The translations under genes were made by a program, and so were the position numbers. A DNA stretch of 19,547 bases from JALHTV01 sp049510055 (lineage in GTDB: Bacteria; Planctomycetota; Phycisphaerae; SM23-33). The notes below the pieces were generated by a model. That model made no database searches and was not told the origin of the DNA. It saw only the letters and a program-made list of their open reading frames with translations. This document shows positions 13,239 to 19,547 of this stretch, one piece after another. The stretch's first letter is position 1, and each line of letters begins with the position of its first letter. The stretch is taken from positions 1-19,547 of the forward strand of contig JBEKZI010000035.1 in NCBI GenBank assembly GCA_049510055.1. The letters run 5' to 3'.

Positions 13239-14272
13239 GCCTGCGGCACGGTCAGGACAATTTTTCCAAATTGTTGGCCGGTTTCCATTTTTTCCGTGGC
13301 GGCGCGGGCCTGGTCCAGGGGCCAGACCGAGTCGATCACCGGCTGCATCTTGGCGGCCGTCATGGCGGCCAGGAGTTGGCGGCAATCTTCCAGGCTGCCG
13401 GAGGTCGAGCCCATGAGCGTGTACTGGTTCCAGTACAGGGCCTGGAGGTTGGTGGGGGCCTCGGCGCCGCCCGTCACGCCGCAGATCACCAGCCGCCCGC
13501 CACGGCGGAGCGAGGCCTGGCTGGCCGCCCAGGTGGCCGCCCCGACGGTCTCGAAGACGACATCCACGCCGCGCCCGGCGGTGGCGTCGCGGACGGCCGC
13601 GGGCAGGTCGGCGGTTTTGCGGTAGTTGAGGGTCACGTCCGCGCCCAGCTTGGCGGCCTTGGCCAGCTTCTCGTCGCTGGAACTGGTCACGATCACCCGG
13701 GCGCCGGCGAGCTTGGCCAGTTGCAGCCCGGCCAGCGCCACGCCGCCGCCGATGCCGTGGATGAGCACCGTCTCGCCGCACCGCAGGGCCGCCCGCGTCA
13801 TAAGCATCCGCCAGGCCGTGACATAGGCGACGGCCAAGCAGCCGGCCTGTTCGAAGCTCAGGTAGTCTGGCTTGGGCAAGCAGTTGGCCGCCGGCACGGC
13901 TACGAACTGGGCAAAGGTGCCCGGCCAGCCGGCCCCGATGATGCTGAATTCCACGCAGAGGCCCTGCTGGCCCTGGCGGCAGAACTCGCACCGCCCGCAG
14001 AATAGGCCGGGGCTAAGGACAACCTCCTGGCCGACCTTCAGGCCAGTGACGCCGGGGCCGAGCTCGGCGATCACGCCGGCGGCGTCGCTGCCCAGGACGT
14101 GCGGGAAGGATAACTGGAACCGCCCGCCGCGGCGGACCCAGATGTCCAGGTGGTTCAGCCCCGCCGCCCGCACGGCCAGCACCACCTCGCCCGATCCGGC
14201 CTTGGGGGAGGGGAGCTCCTGAATGCCGATCACGTCCAGACCCCCCGGTTGTCGCATGGTCGCTGCTTTCAT
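13235..14272 (-). CDS. Zinc-type medium-chain dehydrogenase/reductase (alcohol dehydrogenase-like)
   Basis: A 345-residue MDR-family oxidoreductase. The N-terminal GroES-like domain has the structural zinc lobe Cys92, Cys95, Cys98 and Cys106 (CGRCEFCRQ and following). The usual catalytic zinc ligands are not evident: the first position reads AAGLNHLDIW instead of a Cys motif, and GHE is replaced by GSDAAG. The nucleotide-binding domain has GIGGGVALAGLQLAKLAGA, suited to NAD(P)H. It could be a quinone oxidoreductase or enoyl reductase-like enzyme, and the substrate cannot be assigned. ATG 14272 is well supported by AGGAG eight bases upstream. The gene stands alone, convergent with the pyrG operon and divergent from the export operon. 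A GATAAT sequence on the minus strand in the divergent region lacks a good -35. Confidence 0.85.
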   Translation of the reverse strand: MKAATMRQPGGLDVIGIQELPSPKAGSGEVVLAVRAAGLNHLDIWVRRGGRFQLSFPHVLGSDAAGVIAELGPGVTGLKVGQEVVLSPGLFCGRCEFCRQGQQGLCVEFSIIGAGWPGTFAQFVAVPAANCLPKPDYLSFEQAGCLAVAYVTAWRMLMTRAALRCGETVLIHGIGGGVALAGLQLAKLAGARVIVTSSSDEKLAKAAKLGADVTLNYRKTADLPAAVRDATAGRGVDVVFETVGAATWAASQASLRRGGRLVICGVTGGAEAPTNLQALYWNQYTLMGSTSGSLEDCRQLLAAMTAAKMQPVIDSVWPLDQARAATEKMETGQQFGKIVLTVPQA

Positions 14273-14370
14273 GGTCTATCTCCTGAAAAACGCTCACGAT
14301 GCCCGAATCGGCCCCGCCCGACGGCCCAGCCGGGCCCGCCACGAAGTTATCAACAGGCCCATGAGGGTGA

Positions 14371-14398
14371 TTTACATTATCGTTTTCTGTGGTAAAAT
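14371..14398 (+). promoter_or_regulatory. Promoter of the exopolysaccharide operon
   Basis: TTTACA (14371-14376), 16 bases, TAAAAT (14393-14398), each five of six to sigma-70 consensus, in a locally AT-rich patch. The transcript would begin near 14405 and have a leader of about 119 bases before the first gene. I see no convincing riboswitch or attenuator in this leader. The rest of the gap 14273-14523 holds no gene. Confidence 0.65.
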
Positions 14399-14523
14399 GC
14401 GACGCTGGCTATTGTTGCTGCCTTGCGCATCCTAGCCGGAAGGTTCAAGTTTTCGGACCTGAACTGACGACGTTAGAAGCATTAGGTTGCACTTTAAAGG
14501 ATAGGCGCGCGCAAGGAACTTAC

Positions 14524-15312
14524 ATGGCCTGGAGGCCGTATAGTCGGGCGGGCTGTTTGGCAGCCTTGTTGTGGTGTGCCGGCTGCCAAGCGTCACTGTC
14601 GCCCCAAGCGAGGCAACTGCTTCAGAACGGCTATGCCGCCAGCGCGGGCGGTGATTCTCAAGCCGTCGTCGGCAGCATGGACGCTTTCCTCCGTGACAAC
14701 GCTCGGTCGGAGCGGGCGGACGAGGCGTACTATCTGCGCGGTCTGGCCAAGTACCGGCTGGGCGATAAGGCGGGGGGCCAGGCGGATCTGGAGGCTGCCC
14801 TGGCCAAGACGAACAAAAAGGAACTCCGCGGCAAGGCGGCGCTGGCTCTGGGCGATTTGGCCTGGGACGGCGACGACATGCCGACGGCTGCCGCCATGTA
14901 CGGTACGGTTTTGGACACGGTGGACCGTTCCAGCAGTCCGGCGGACCACGCGGGCTATCGCCTGGGTTGCGTGCTCCAGAGGCTGGGCCGCTGGGAGGAT
15001 GCGGACCTCCAATTCAGCCGGGTGATGGAGCTATTCCCCGGGACGGAATTGGAGGCCCGGGCCGACCGGCGGATTCACGGACGGGCCTGGACCGTTCAGG
15101 TCGGCGCCTTCGAAAACCGGAAGCACGCCGAGGACGTCGTAAAAGAATTGGCGAACAAAAGTATTCAGGCCGACGTCGTGCCGATGATGAATGAGGGCAA
15201 GCCGGCCTTTATGGTGCAGGCCGGCCGTTATGCGACGTACGAACAGGCCGCGGCGGCCTTGGCGCCGGTCAAGAAACTTCAATCGGATGCGTTTGTTACT
15301 GCGACGAGGTGA
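14524..15312 (+). CDS. TPR-containing lipoprotein with C-terminal SPOR domain
   Basis: A 262-residue predicted lipoprotein. A short hydrophobic N terminus (CLAALLWCAGC) puts the likely lipidated residue at Cys21. Residues about 28-180 are helical TPR-like repeats, for example EAYYLRGLAKYRLGDKAGG and AGYRLGCVLQRLGRWEDADLQFSR. The last 75 residues form a SPOR domain (WTVQVGAFENRKHAEDVV, then FMVQAGRYATYEQAAAAL), a fold known to bind peptidoglycan lacking stem peptides, often at the septum. It is the first gene of the operon, only four bases ahead of the Wza-like gene, so it may place or support the export machinery at the cell wall. ATG 14524 was chosen because AAGGAA lies six bases upstream; earlier in-frame starts lie before the promoter start or without a ribosome site. 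Confidence 0.82.
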   Translation: MAWRPYSRAGCLAALLWCAGCQASLSPQARQLLQNGYAASAGGDSQAVVGSMDAFLRDNARSERADEAYYLRGLAKYRLGDKAGGQADLEAALAKTNKKELRGKAALALGDLAWDGDDMPTAAAMYGTVLDTVDRSSSPADHAGYRLGCVLQRLGRWEDADLQFSRVMELFPGTELEARADRRIHGRAWTVQVGAFENRKHAEDVVKELANKSIQADVVPMMNEGKPAFMVQAGRYATYEQAAAALAPVKKLQSDAFVTATR

Positions 15313-15316
15313 TGTC

Positions 15317-16456
15317 ATGGGCATGACAGTGCATCGAGTGATGATCCTAGCCGCGACCGCCGCGGCCCTGTGGGCCCTGGCCGGTTGCGCCCCGCCGCCT
15401 CCTGCTGAGGAGAAAGTCGGCACGATGCCGACCGACTTCCTTCGTAGCGATTGGGGGACCCAAGAGATCCCCGTGGCGCATATCGTTCGCCGCGACTACC
15501 GCCTGCGCGAAGGCGACAGCCTTGAAATCATCTACCACATCCGCTACCGCAAGACGGAAGCGTACCTGATCAAGATCCAGGACATGATTGAAATCCAATT
15601 CCCGTATAACCCCGAGCTGGACCAGACCGAACAGGTGCAGCCCGACGGCACGCTGCGGTTGAACCTCGTGGGCCAGATCAACGTGTTTAACCGCACCATC
15701 GAAGACGTTCAAAAGGAACTGGAGCAGAAATACAAGGCGTTCCTCAAGAATCCACAGATGACACTGAGTTTCAAGCAGTCCAACGTGAACATCGCCGAGT
15801 TGAAGGAAGCCATCAAGACCGCTCCTCGCGGCCAGAGCCGATTGGTGCCCATTGCTCCCGATGGCACGATCGGGCTGCCGTTCGTGCGGAGCATCAAGGC
15901 CGCCGGGCTGACCGTCAACGAGCTGCACGCCGAACTGAACAAGGCGTATGCCGACGCGCAGCTGCCGGAGCTTGAGGTGACGGTCAACCTTCAGCAGGCC
16001 ACCCCGATGCAGGTGTACGTGCTGGGCGAGGTGCGCATCCCCGGTGTGCAGTTCAACCGCACGGGCCAGGTGACCTCTTCCACCAACGAGCTGACGCTGC
16101 TGGGGGCGATCGCCCAGGCGGGCGGGCACATCCCGCTGCGGGCCGAACTGAGCATGGTCATGCTCGTCCGCCGGCGCCACCTGCCGCAGCCGGAAGTGGC
16201 GATCATCAACTGTTACCAGCTGCTGGAAAACCGCCAGAAGTGCTCCAACGGCGAGGTCATCGCCAATGCCGACAACATGCGGTATGACGTCTGGCTGGAA
16301 GACGGCGACGTGATCTACGTGCCCACCTCGGACATTGCGAAGCGCGCCGACTACATCGAATACGTCTGGGTTCGAAGCATCCGTGCCGTGCCGGGCTTCA
16401 ACAGCTCTGCCAACTACAACGCAAACGATTTCGTGAACTGGATTCCGCCGAGGTAA
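15317..16456 (+). CDS. Wza-like polysaccharide export outer-membrane lipoprotein
   Basis: A 379-residue lipoprotein with signal peptide and lipobox LAGC (Cys24). From about residue 58 there is a polysaccharide export (PES) domain (YRLREGDSLEIIYHI, then QPDGTLRLNLVGQINV). A second PES-like unit follows at about 168-225 (APDGTIGLPFVRSIKAAGLT), then an SLBB-type segment at about 231-290 (MQVYVLGEVRIPGVQ to VMLVRRR) and DGDVIYVP near the end. Proteins of this family form the outer-membrane channel for capsule or exopolysaccharide. A long C-terminal amphipathic helix like that of Wza is not obvious. Start ATG 15317 has GAGG six to nine bases upstream, overlapping the end of the SPOR gene; ATG 15323 is an alternative. 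The downstream co-polymerase gene follows after 39 bases. Confidence 0.87.
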   Translation: MGMTVHRVMILAATAAALWALAGCAPPPPAEEKVGTMPTDFLRSDWGTQEIPVAHIVRRDYRLREGDSLEIIYHIRYRKTEAYLIKIQDMIEIQFPYNPELDQTEQVQPDGTLRLNLVGQINVFNRTIEDVQKELEQKYKAFLKNPQMTLSFKQSNVNIAELKEAIKTAPRGQSRLVPIAPDGTIGLPFVRSIKAAGLTVNELHAELNKAYADAQLPELEVTVNLQQATPMQVYVLGEVRIPGVQFNRTGQVTSSTNELTLLGAIAQAGGHIPLRAELSMVMLVRRRHLPQPEVAIINCYQLLENRQKCSNGEVIANADNMRYDVWLEDGDVIYVPTSDIAKRADYIEYVWVRSIRAVPGFNSSANYNANDFVNWIPPR

Positions 16457-16495
16457 CAGCACCCACGCTACGGGTGAAGGCTTACGAGGTGAAAC

Positions 16496-18028
16496 ATGGC
16501 CGAAGCATATACCAGCCGAACGCTGCGTGAGATCGTCCGGATCGTCGCCAGCCGGTTCCTGGGCATTGTGCTGATCTTCGTAGTCGTCGTCGCCGCGGCG
16601 GCGGCGGCTACGATATTGGCTCCCCGGTGGTACCGTAGCGAGGTGATGCTGCTCGCCCGGCCGGGCGTCTTGGGCAATCCGCTGGAAGATCAGACGACGC
16701 AGTTGCGGGACAGGGTTTCCCTGTTTGTGATCATGCAGCGCGAAATCATCATGAGCGACTACGTCCTGGCCTCGGCCGTCATGAAGCTTCAGGGAATCCC
16801 CGTCAAGGCCGAGGGGGAGGGCTATGAGGTCAAACAGATCGACGACTTCATCGCCCAGAATGCCAAGCTGATGAAGAAGCTCAAGAGCCGGGTGAAGGTC
16901 CTCACCCCCGGCGGACCGGACGTCACGTTCACCCAGACCTTCGCGATCCGTGTGGACTGGTCGGAGCGCGACGTGGTCGGCCCGCCCGTGGCCGACCTGC
17001 GGCAGGCGGCTGCCTCCCAGGCCACCCAGCTGGCTGAGAACATCAAGGACGCCTATCTGACGCGTTACACGTACCTGGAAAACATGCGTGCCAAGGATGC
17101 CACCAAGATACTCCAGCAGCAGTCGCTCGCGGCCGCCAGGGCCAATCTGGAGGAGGCCTCGGCGACATTCCGCAAATTCGTGGATGAGGAACTCAAAGGC
17201 GATTTGCTCCAGGTGATCAACATGGTGGGGGGTAGGGCGGTGGGCGCTGAGACAGGCGACGCCACCCTGGCGACACGCTTCCGCGGAGAGATTAACTCCA
17301 TTGAGGCCCGCCTGGCGGAACTGACGGCGTTGAAAAAGGCCGTCGATGAGGAACTGGCCAAGAGCGACGACGCCATGCTCGTGGTGCCCGATGAGGTCAC
17401 GGCCGGAAACCCCGTGATGGCGAAGATCCAGGCCCGCATCGTCGATGCCAAGATGGCCATCAACGCCCTGGAGCCCCGCTACACCGAAGCCTTTCAGGAG
17501 CTTCAAACGGCCAGGGCGGAACTGGTTTCCGCCCGGACCGATTTGCGAGTCGAACTGACCAAGCAATCCACCCGCCTCCAGCAGGAGATTTCGGTGTTGA
17601 CGGCCAAGCACGACGTGCTGGCGGCCAAGGTCGTCGAGGACCGCAAGCGGGTGGATGACCTGGCCAGCAAGGTGGCGAGGTATGAACTGGTTCAACAGGC
17701 CGTCGAGTCCGCCCAAAAAATCTACGAAGAGGAGCAGCGGCGCGTCGTCAACGCCGTGACGGCGGAGAAGGTCTCCAGCCAACCGCTGCTGGTGACGACG
17801 ATCGACAATCCCACGCGGCCGGACCCCACTCAGCCGCGGTGGCCGATCGTGTGGGTGAACATGCTGATTGCCGTGGTCAGCGGGTTGGTGCTGGGGTTGG
17901 TGTACGCCTTCTTCGCCGATCACCTGGACCACTCCCTCAAGAGCATCGACGGGGCCGAGCGATACCTCGGCACGCCGGTGTTGGCCTCGGTACCCAAGCT
18001 GGGCCGGATTATTGCCCATTCCAAGTGA
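16496..18028 (+). CDS. Wzz/GumC-like chain-length determinant (polysaccharide co-polymerase)
   Basis: A 510-residue inner-membrane protein that controls chain length and couples polymerisation to export. It has an N-terminal membrane segment (about residues 20-42, IVLIFVVVVAAAAAATILA), a long periplasmic part rich in coiled coil (about 170-430), and a second membrane segment near 455-478 (NMLIAVVSGLVLGLVYAFF) preceded by the proline-rich TRPDPTQPRWP typical of Wzz-type proteins. A short cytoplasmic tail follows (DHSLKSIDGAERYLGTPVLAS), the usual link to the ATPase. The ATPase is a separate protein encoded eight bases downstream, the Gram-positive-like or GumC-like split arrangement. ATG 16496 has GAGGTG five bases upstream. 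All signs fit a functional gene. Confidence 0.87.
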   Translation: MAEAYTSRTLREIVRIVASRFLGIVLIFVVVVAAAAAATILAPRWYRSEVMLLARPGVLGNPLEDQTTQLRDRVSLFVIMQREIIMSDYVLASAVMKLQGIPVKAEGEGYEVKQIDDFIAQNAKLMKKLKSRVKVLTPGGPDVTFTQTFAIRVDWSERDVVGPPVADLRQAAASQATQLAENIKDAYLTRYTYLENMRAKDATKILQQQSLAAARANLEEASATFRKFVDEELKGDLLQVINMVGGRAVGAETGDATLATRFRGEINSIEARLAELTALKKAVDEELAKSDDAMLVVPDEVTAGNPVMAKIQARIVDAKMAINALEPRYTEAFQELQTARAELVSARTDLRVELTKQSTRLQQEISVLTAKHDVLAAKVVEDRKRVDDLASKVARYELVQQAVESAQKIYEEEQRRVVNAVTAEKVSSQPLLVTTIDNPTRPDPTQPRWPIVWVNMLIAVVSGLVLGLVYAFFADHLDHSLKSIDGAERYLGTPVLASVPKLGRIIAHSK

Positions 18029-18036
18029 GGTAGCCC

Positions 18037-18726
18037 ATGGCAGAGACAACGGAAACCCCGATCGCGGAAGCCACGGAAGTAGCGGCCCGGGCGACGCTCC
18101 GCAAAGGCGCGGAAGAAGTCTTCCGCAGCCTTTGGGCGGCGCTGTTTTTCTCCGGCGTGCCGATAGGCAAGCGGGTATTGATCTGCTCATCTGACGAAGG
18201 CGAAGGCGCCTCGACTATCGCCTGCGGGCTGGCCCTGGCCGGCAGCACGCCGGCGGGGGCCGCACGCGTGGCCCTGGTGGACTTCAACATCCGCAAGCCG
18301 ACCCTCCACCACATGCTGGGCGCCCAGCCGACGCCCGGCGTCTGCGACGTGCTCGTCGGCGGCCTGGCGCCCGAGGCGGCCGCTCAGCGCATCAACACCA
18401 GCCTGGACCTCTACGCGGTCGGCGACACCGGCCAGCGACGCCTGGAAGTGCTCCGCAGCGACAAGCTGGCGGCGTTCCTGTCCATCCTGGCCGACGGTTA
18501 CGACCACGTGCTGATCGACGCGGCCGCCGTCAACCATTATCCCGACGCCCAGGTCCTGGCCGGCGTGGTCAAGGACACGGTGCTGGTGGCCCGCACCGAT
18601 CACACGCCCCGCGAGGCCGTCGCCCAGGCTAAGAAACGCCTGGAGACCGGCGGGGGCAAGGTCGTCGGATTGGTGCTCAACATGCGGACCTATCCCATTC
18701 CGGGTTTCCTCTACAGGCGCGTCTAA
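18037..18726 (+). CDS. CpsD/CapB-like BY-kinase homologue with degenerate ATP site
   Basis: A 229-residue cytoplasmic P-loop protein, in the position where a tyrosine autokinase (BY-kinase) normally sits behind its co-polymerase. The core runs KRVLICSSDEGEGASTIA (residues 45-62), then LVDFNIRKPTLH (Walker A' with Asp82), then DHVLIDAAAV (Walker B with Asp161). The canonical Walker A lysine (GEGKS/T) is Ala58, read directly from codon GCC, and the usual DTPP after Walker B is DAAA. The EX2RX2R oligomerisation motif is reduced to EVFRSLW. The C terminus (FLYRRV) lacks the usual Tyr cluster. It is therefore probably a structural or regulatory partner without normal kinase activity. Start ATG 18037 has GAGGT five bases upstream, overlapping the previous stop. 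No frameshift is seen. Confidence 0.82.
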   Translation: MAETTETPIAEATEVAARATLRKGAEEVFRSLWAALFFSGVPIGKRVLICSSDEGEGASTIACGLALAGSTPAGAARVALVDFNIRKPTLHHMLGAQPTPGVCDVLVGGLAPEAAAQRINTSLDLYAVGDTGQRRLEVLRSDKLAAFLSILADGYDHVLIDAAAVNHYPDAQVLAGVVKDTVLVARTDHTPREAVAQAKKRLETGGGKVVGLVLNMRTYPIPGFLYRRV

Positions 18727-18762
18727 CCCACCGCCCAGACCGACCGTCGCCGAGGCGAACCG

Positions 18763-19547
18763 ATGCTCATGATCGGCCAGCAAAAAATCGATTCGCTTAC
18801 TCTCCTCGCCTTGGTCGGTCTGACGGCGGGGACGGCCGTTCTGGCCGTCCTGGTTCCCTCCTTGATGCCTTGGGCCTTTCTGGCCATCGCCGGAGCGGCG
18901 CTGCTGGTCTATTGGGCCGCCCGCTGGGAAATCACGCTGTGGGCCTGGATATGGGTGCTGTCCTTCGGCCTGCTGGACCGGCCGTTCTGGGTCCTGGAAA
19001 TCACCGGCTTTTTCAACATGACCATCCCGCGGCTGTTGTTCATAGCGGCCTCGTTGGCGTTTCTGCTGAATTTCCTGGGACGGCACGAATCGCTGACGCT
19101 AAATCGCGGGGTGCTCTGGGCGATGGCCCTCCTGCTGGCTTGCTGCGCCCTCAGCGCCCAGATGACCGGCTGGGTCGCCACGGACTCACCCCTGCCGACG
19201 GCGCCGTACTTTCGCTTCCTGGGCTCGCTTCTGCTGCCGTTTATGATGTTCTTTTTTGTTCTGAACGCCACCCGGCGGGAGTCTCAGATCGGCTGGGCGC
19301 TGATCCCGTTGACGATCTACGGCTGGTACGCCCTGTACATCGCTTACCTTCAATACGCCGCGATTATGGGTCTGGAGGGGGCCCGGGCATTCATCTGGCC
19401 CAGTTACATCAACCAGCCTAGTTGGGGCCTGACCTACGGCATTCACTTCGACCGCGCCCGCGGGGCCTACACGATGAGCAATCCACAGGCGACGATGCTG
19501 ATCATCCTGTTCTACGCCGACCTGTTCCTCATCCGTAAACTTCGCAA
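18763..19547 (+). CDS. Polytopic membrane protein, O-antigen ligase/polymerase (Wzy/WaaL)-like, partial
   Basis: Open to the right edge of the window (261 codons seen). The visible part has at least five hydrophobic segments, for example LTLLALVGLTAGTAVLAVLV, AFLAIAGAALLVYWAA, LLFIAASLAFLLNFL, LWAMALLLACCALSA and LLLPFMMFFFVLNA. Near the right edge RARGAYTMSNPQATML resembles the motif before the conserved loop of the O-antigen ligase and polymerase superfamily. In this operon a polymerase of exported repeat units is the most natural role, but ligases share the fold. ATG 18763 has GAGG seven bases upstream; ATG 18769 is a second choice. The gene starts 36 bases after the ATPase gene and continues the same operon. 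Confidence 0.75.
   Translation, partial: MLMIGQQKIDSLTLLALVGLTAGTAVLAVLVPSLMPWAFLAIAGAALLVYWAARWEITLWAWIWVLSFGLLDRPFWVLEITGFFNMTIPRLLFIAASLAFLLNFLGRHESLTLNRGVLWAMALLLACCALSAQMTGWVATDSPLPTAPYFRFLGSLLLPFMMFFFVLNATRRESQIGWALIPLTIYGWYALYIAYLQYAAIMGLEGARAFIWPSYINQPSWGLTYGIHFDRARGAYTMSNPQATMLIILFYADLFLIRKLR

Noticed and set aside
14347..14355. TTATCAACA, one base off the DnaA-box consensus
   Set aside because: A single copy without neighbouring boxes, AT-rich unwinding region or dnaA/dnaN genes. It is probably chance, so no origin is claimed.
14397..14435. A 12-codon reading frame (MRRWLLLLPCAS) that could be a leader peptide for the export operon
   Set aside because: Its ATG overlaps the -10 TAAAAT of the best promoter, so a transcript from that promoter would not include the start codon.
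15347..18190. A 947-codon open frame on the minus strand across four export genes
   Set aside because: It lies antisense to well-supported genes with family motifs. Its composition (rich in His, Gly, Gln, Asp, Arg and Val) is typical of the antisense frame in high-GC coding DNA, and no domain or ribosome site was recognised.

Overview
The window looks like a GC-rich chromosomal segment of a planctomycete, most plausibly class Phycisphaerae. The main clue is the sigma/anti-sigma pair at 9170-10779, whose anti-sigma protein carries a C-terminal half resembling the planctomycete pseudopilin family (DUF1559 / H-X9-DG). Supporting clues are a DUF1844 gene, a BamB-like PQQ lipoprotein, and a Gram-negative type of polysaccharide export operon. 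The taxonomic call is inference. No tRNA, rRNA, CRISPR array, transposase or phage gene was seen, and no gene-free stretch exceeds about 250 bases. The region reads as core chromosome with a few dispersed repeats, not as a mobile island.

Layout. Bases 1-1929 (minus strand) hold a small hypothetical protein, a PQQ-propeller lipoprotein and the 5' end of purH. Bases 2047-6787 (minus) hold an alpha-glucan block: a GT4 glycogen-synthase-like transferase, a GH57 amylase-type enzyme and a GH133-type debranching enzyme. Each of the three has its own promoter-like sequence, and an intrinsic terminator follows the first gene. Bases 6985-9067 (minus) are aroB-pyrD, behind a nearly consensus sigma-70 promoter. 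Bases 9170-10779 (minus) are an ECF sigma factor translationally coupled (ATGA overlap) to a membrane anti-sigma protein. Divergently, 10944-13116 (plus) is a CTP synthase homologue overlapping a DUF1844 gene and ending at a strong terminator. Bases 13235-14272 (minus) are a zinc-type MDR oxidoreductase. Bases 14524-19547 (plus) begin an exopolysaccharide operon with a clear promoter: TPR-SPOR lipoprotein, Wza-like export lipoprotein, Wzz/GumC-like co-polymerase, CpsD-like ATPase, and a membrane protein of the O-antigen ligase/polymerase type that runs off the window.

How the genes work together. The glucan block could build and mobilise a glycogen-like reserve. The export operon has the classical outer-membrane channel, co-polymerase, ATPase and polymerase order of a Wzx/Wzy-type pathway. 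purH, pyrD and pyrG serve nucleotide synthesis and aroB serves chorismate synthesis.

Most notable points. (1) The CTP synthase homologue has changes in the UTP-site motif and has Cys in place of the Glu of the glutaminase triad. (2) The CpsD-like ATPase lacks the Walker A lysine and has an altered Walker B. (3) The anti-sigma protein joins an anti-sigma-like N terminus to a pseudopilin-like sensor domain. (4) Three genes have a -10 element 7-8 bases before the start codon, which would give leaderless mRNAs. (5) A 7-bp and a 16-bp period repeat sit in one short convergent intergenic region. I cannot show that any of these is a previously undescribed system. The first three are the best candidates for follow-up.
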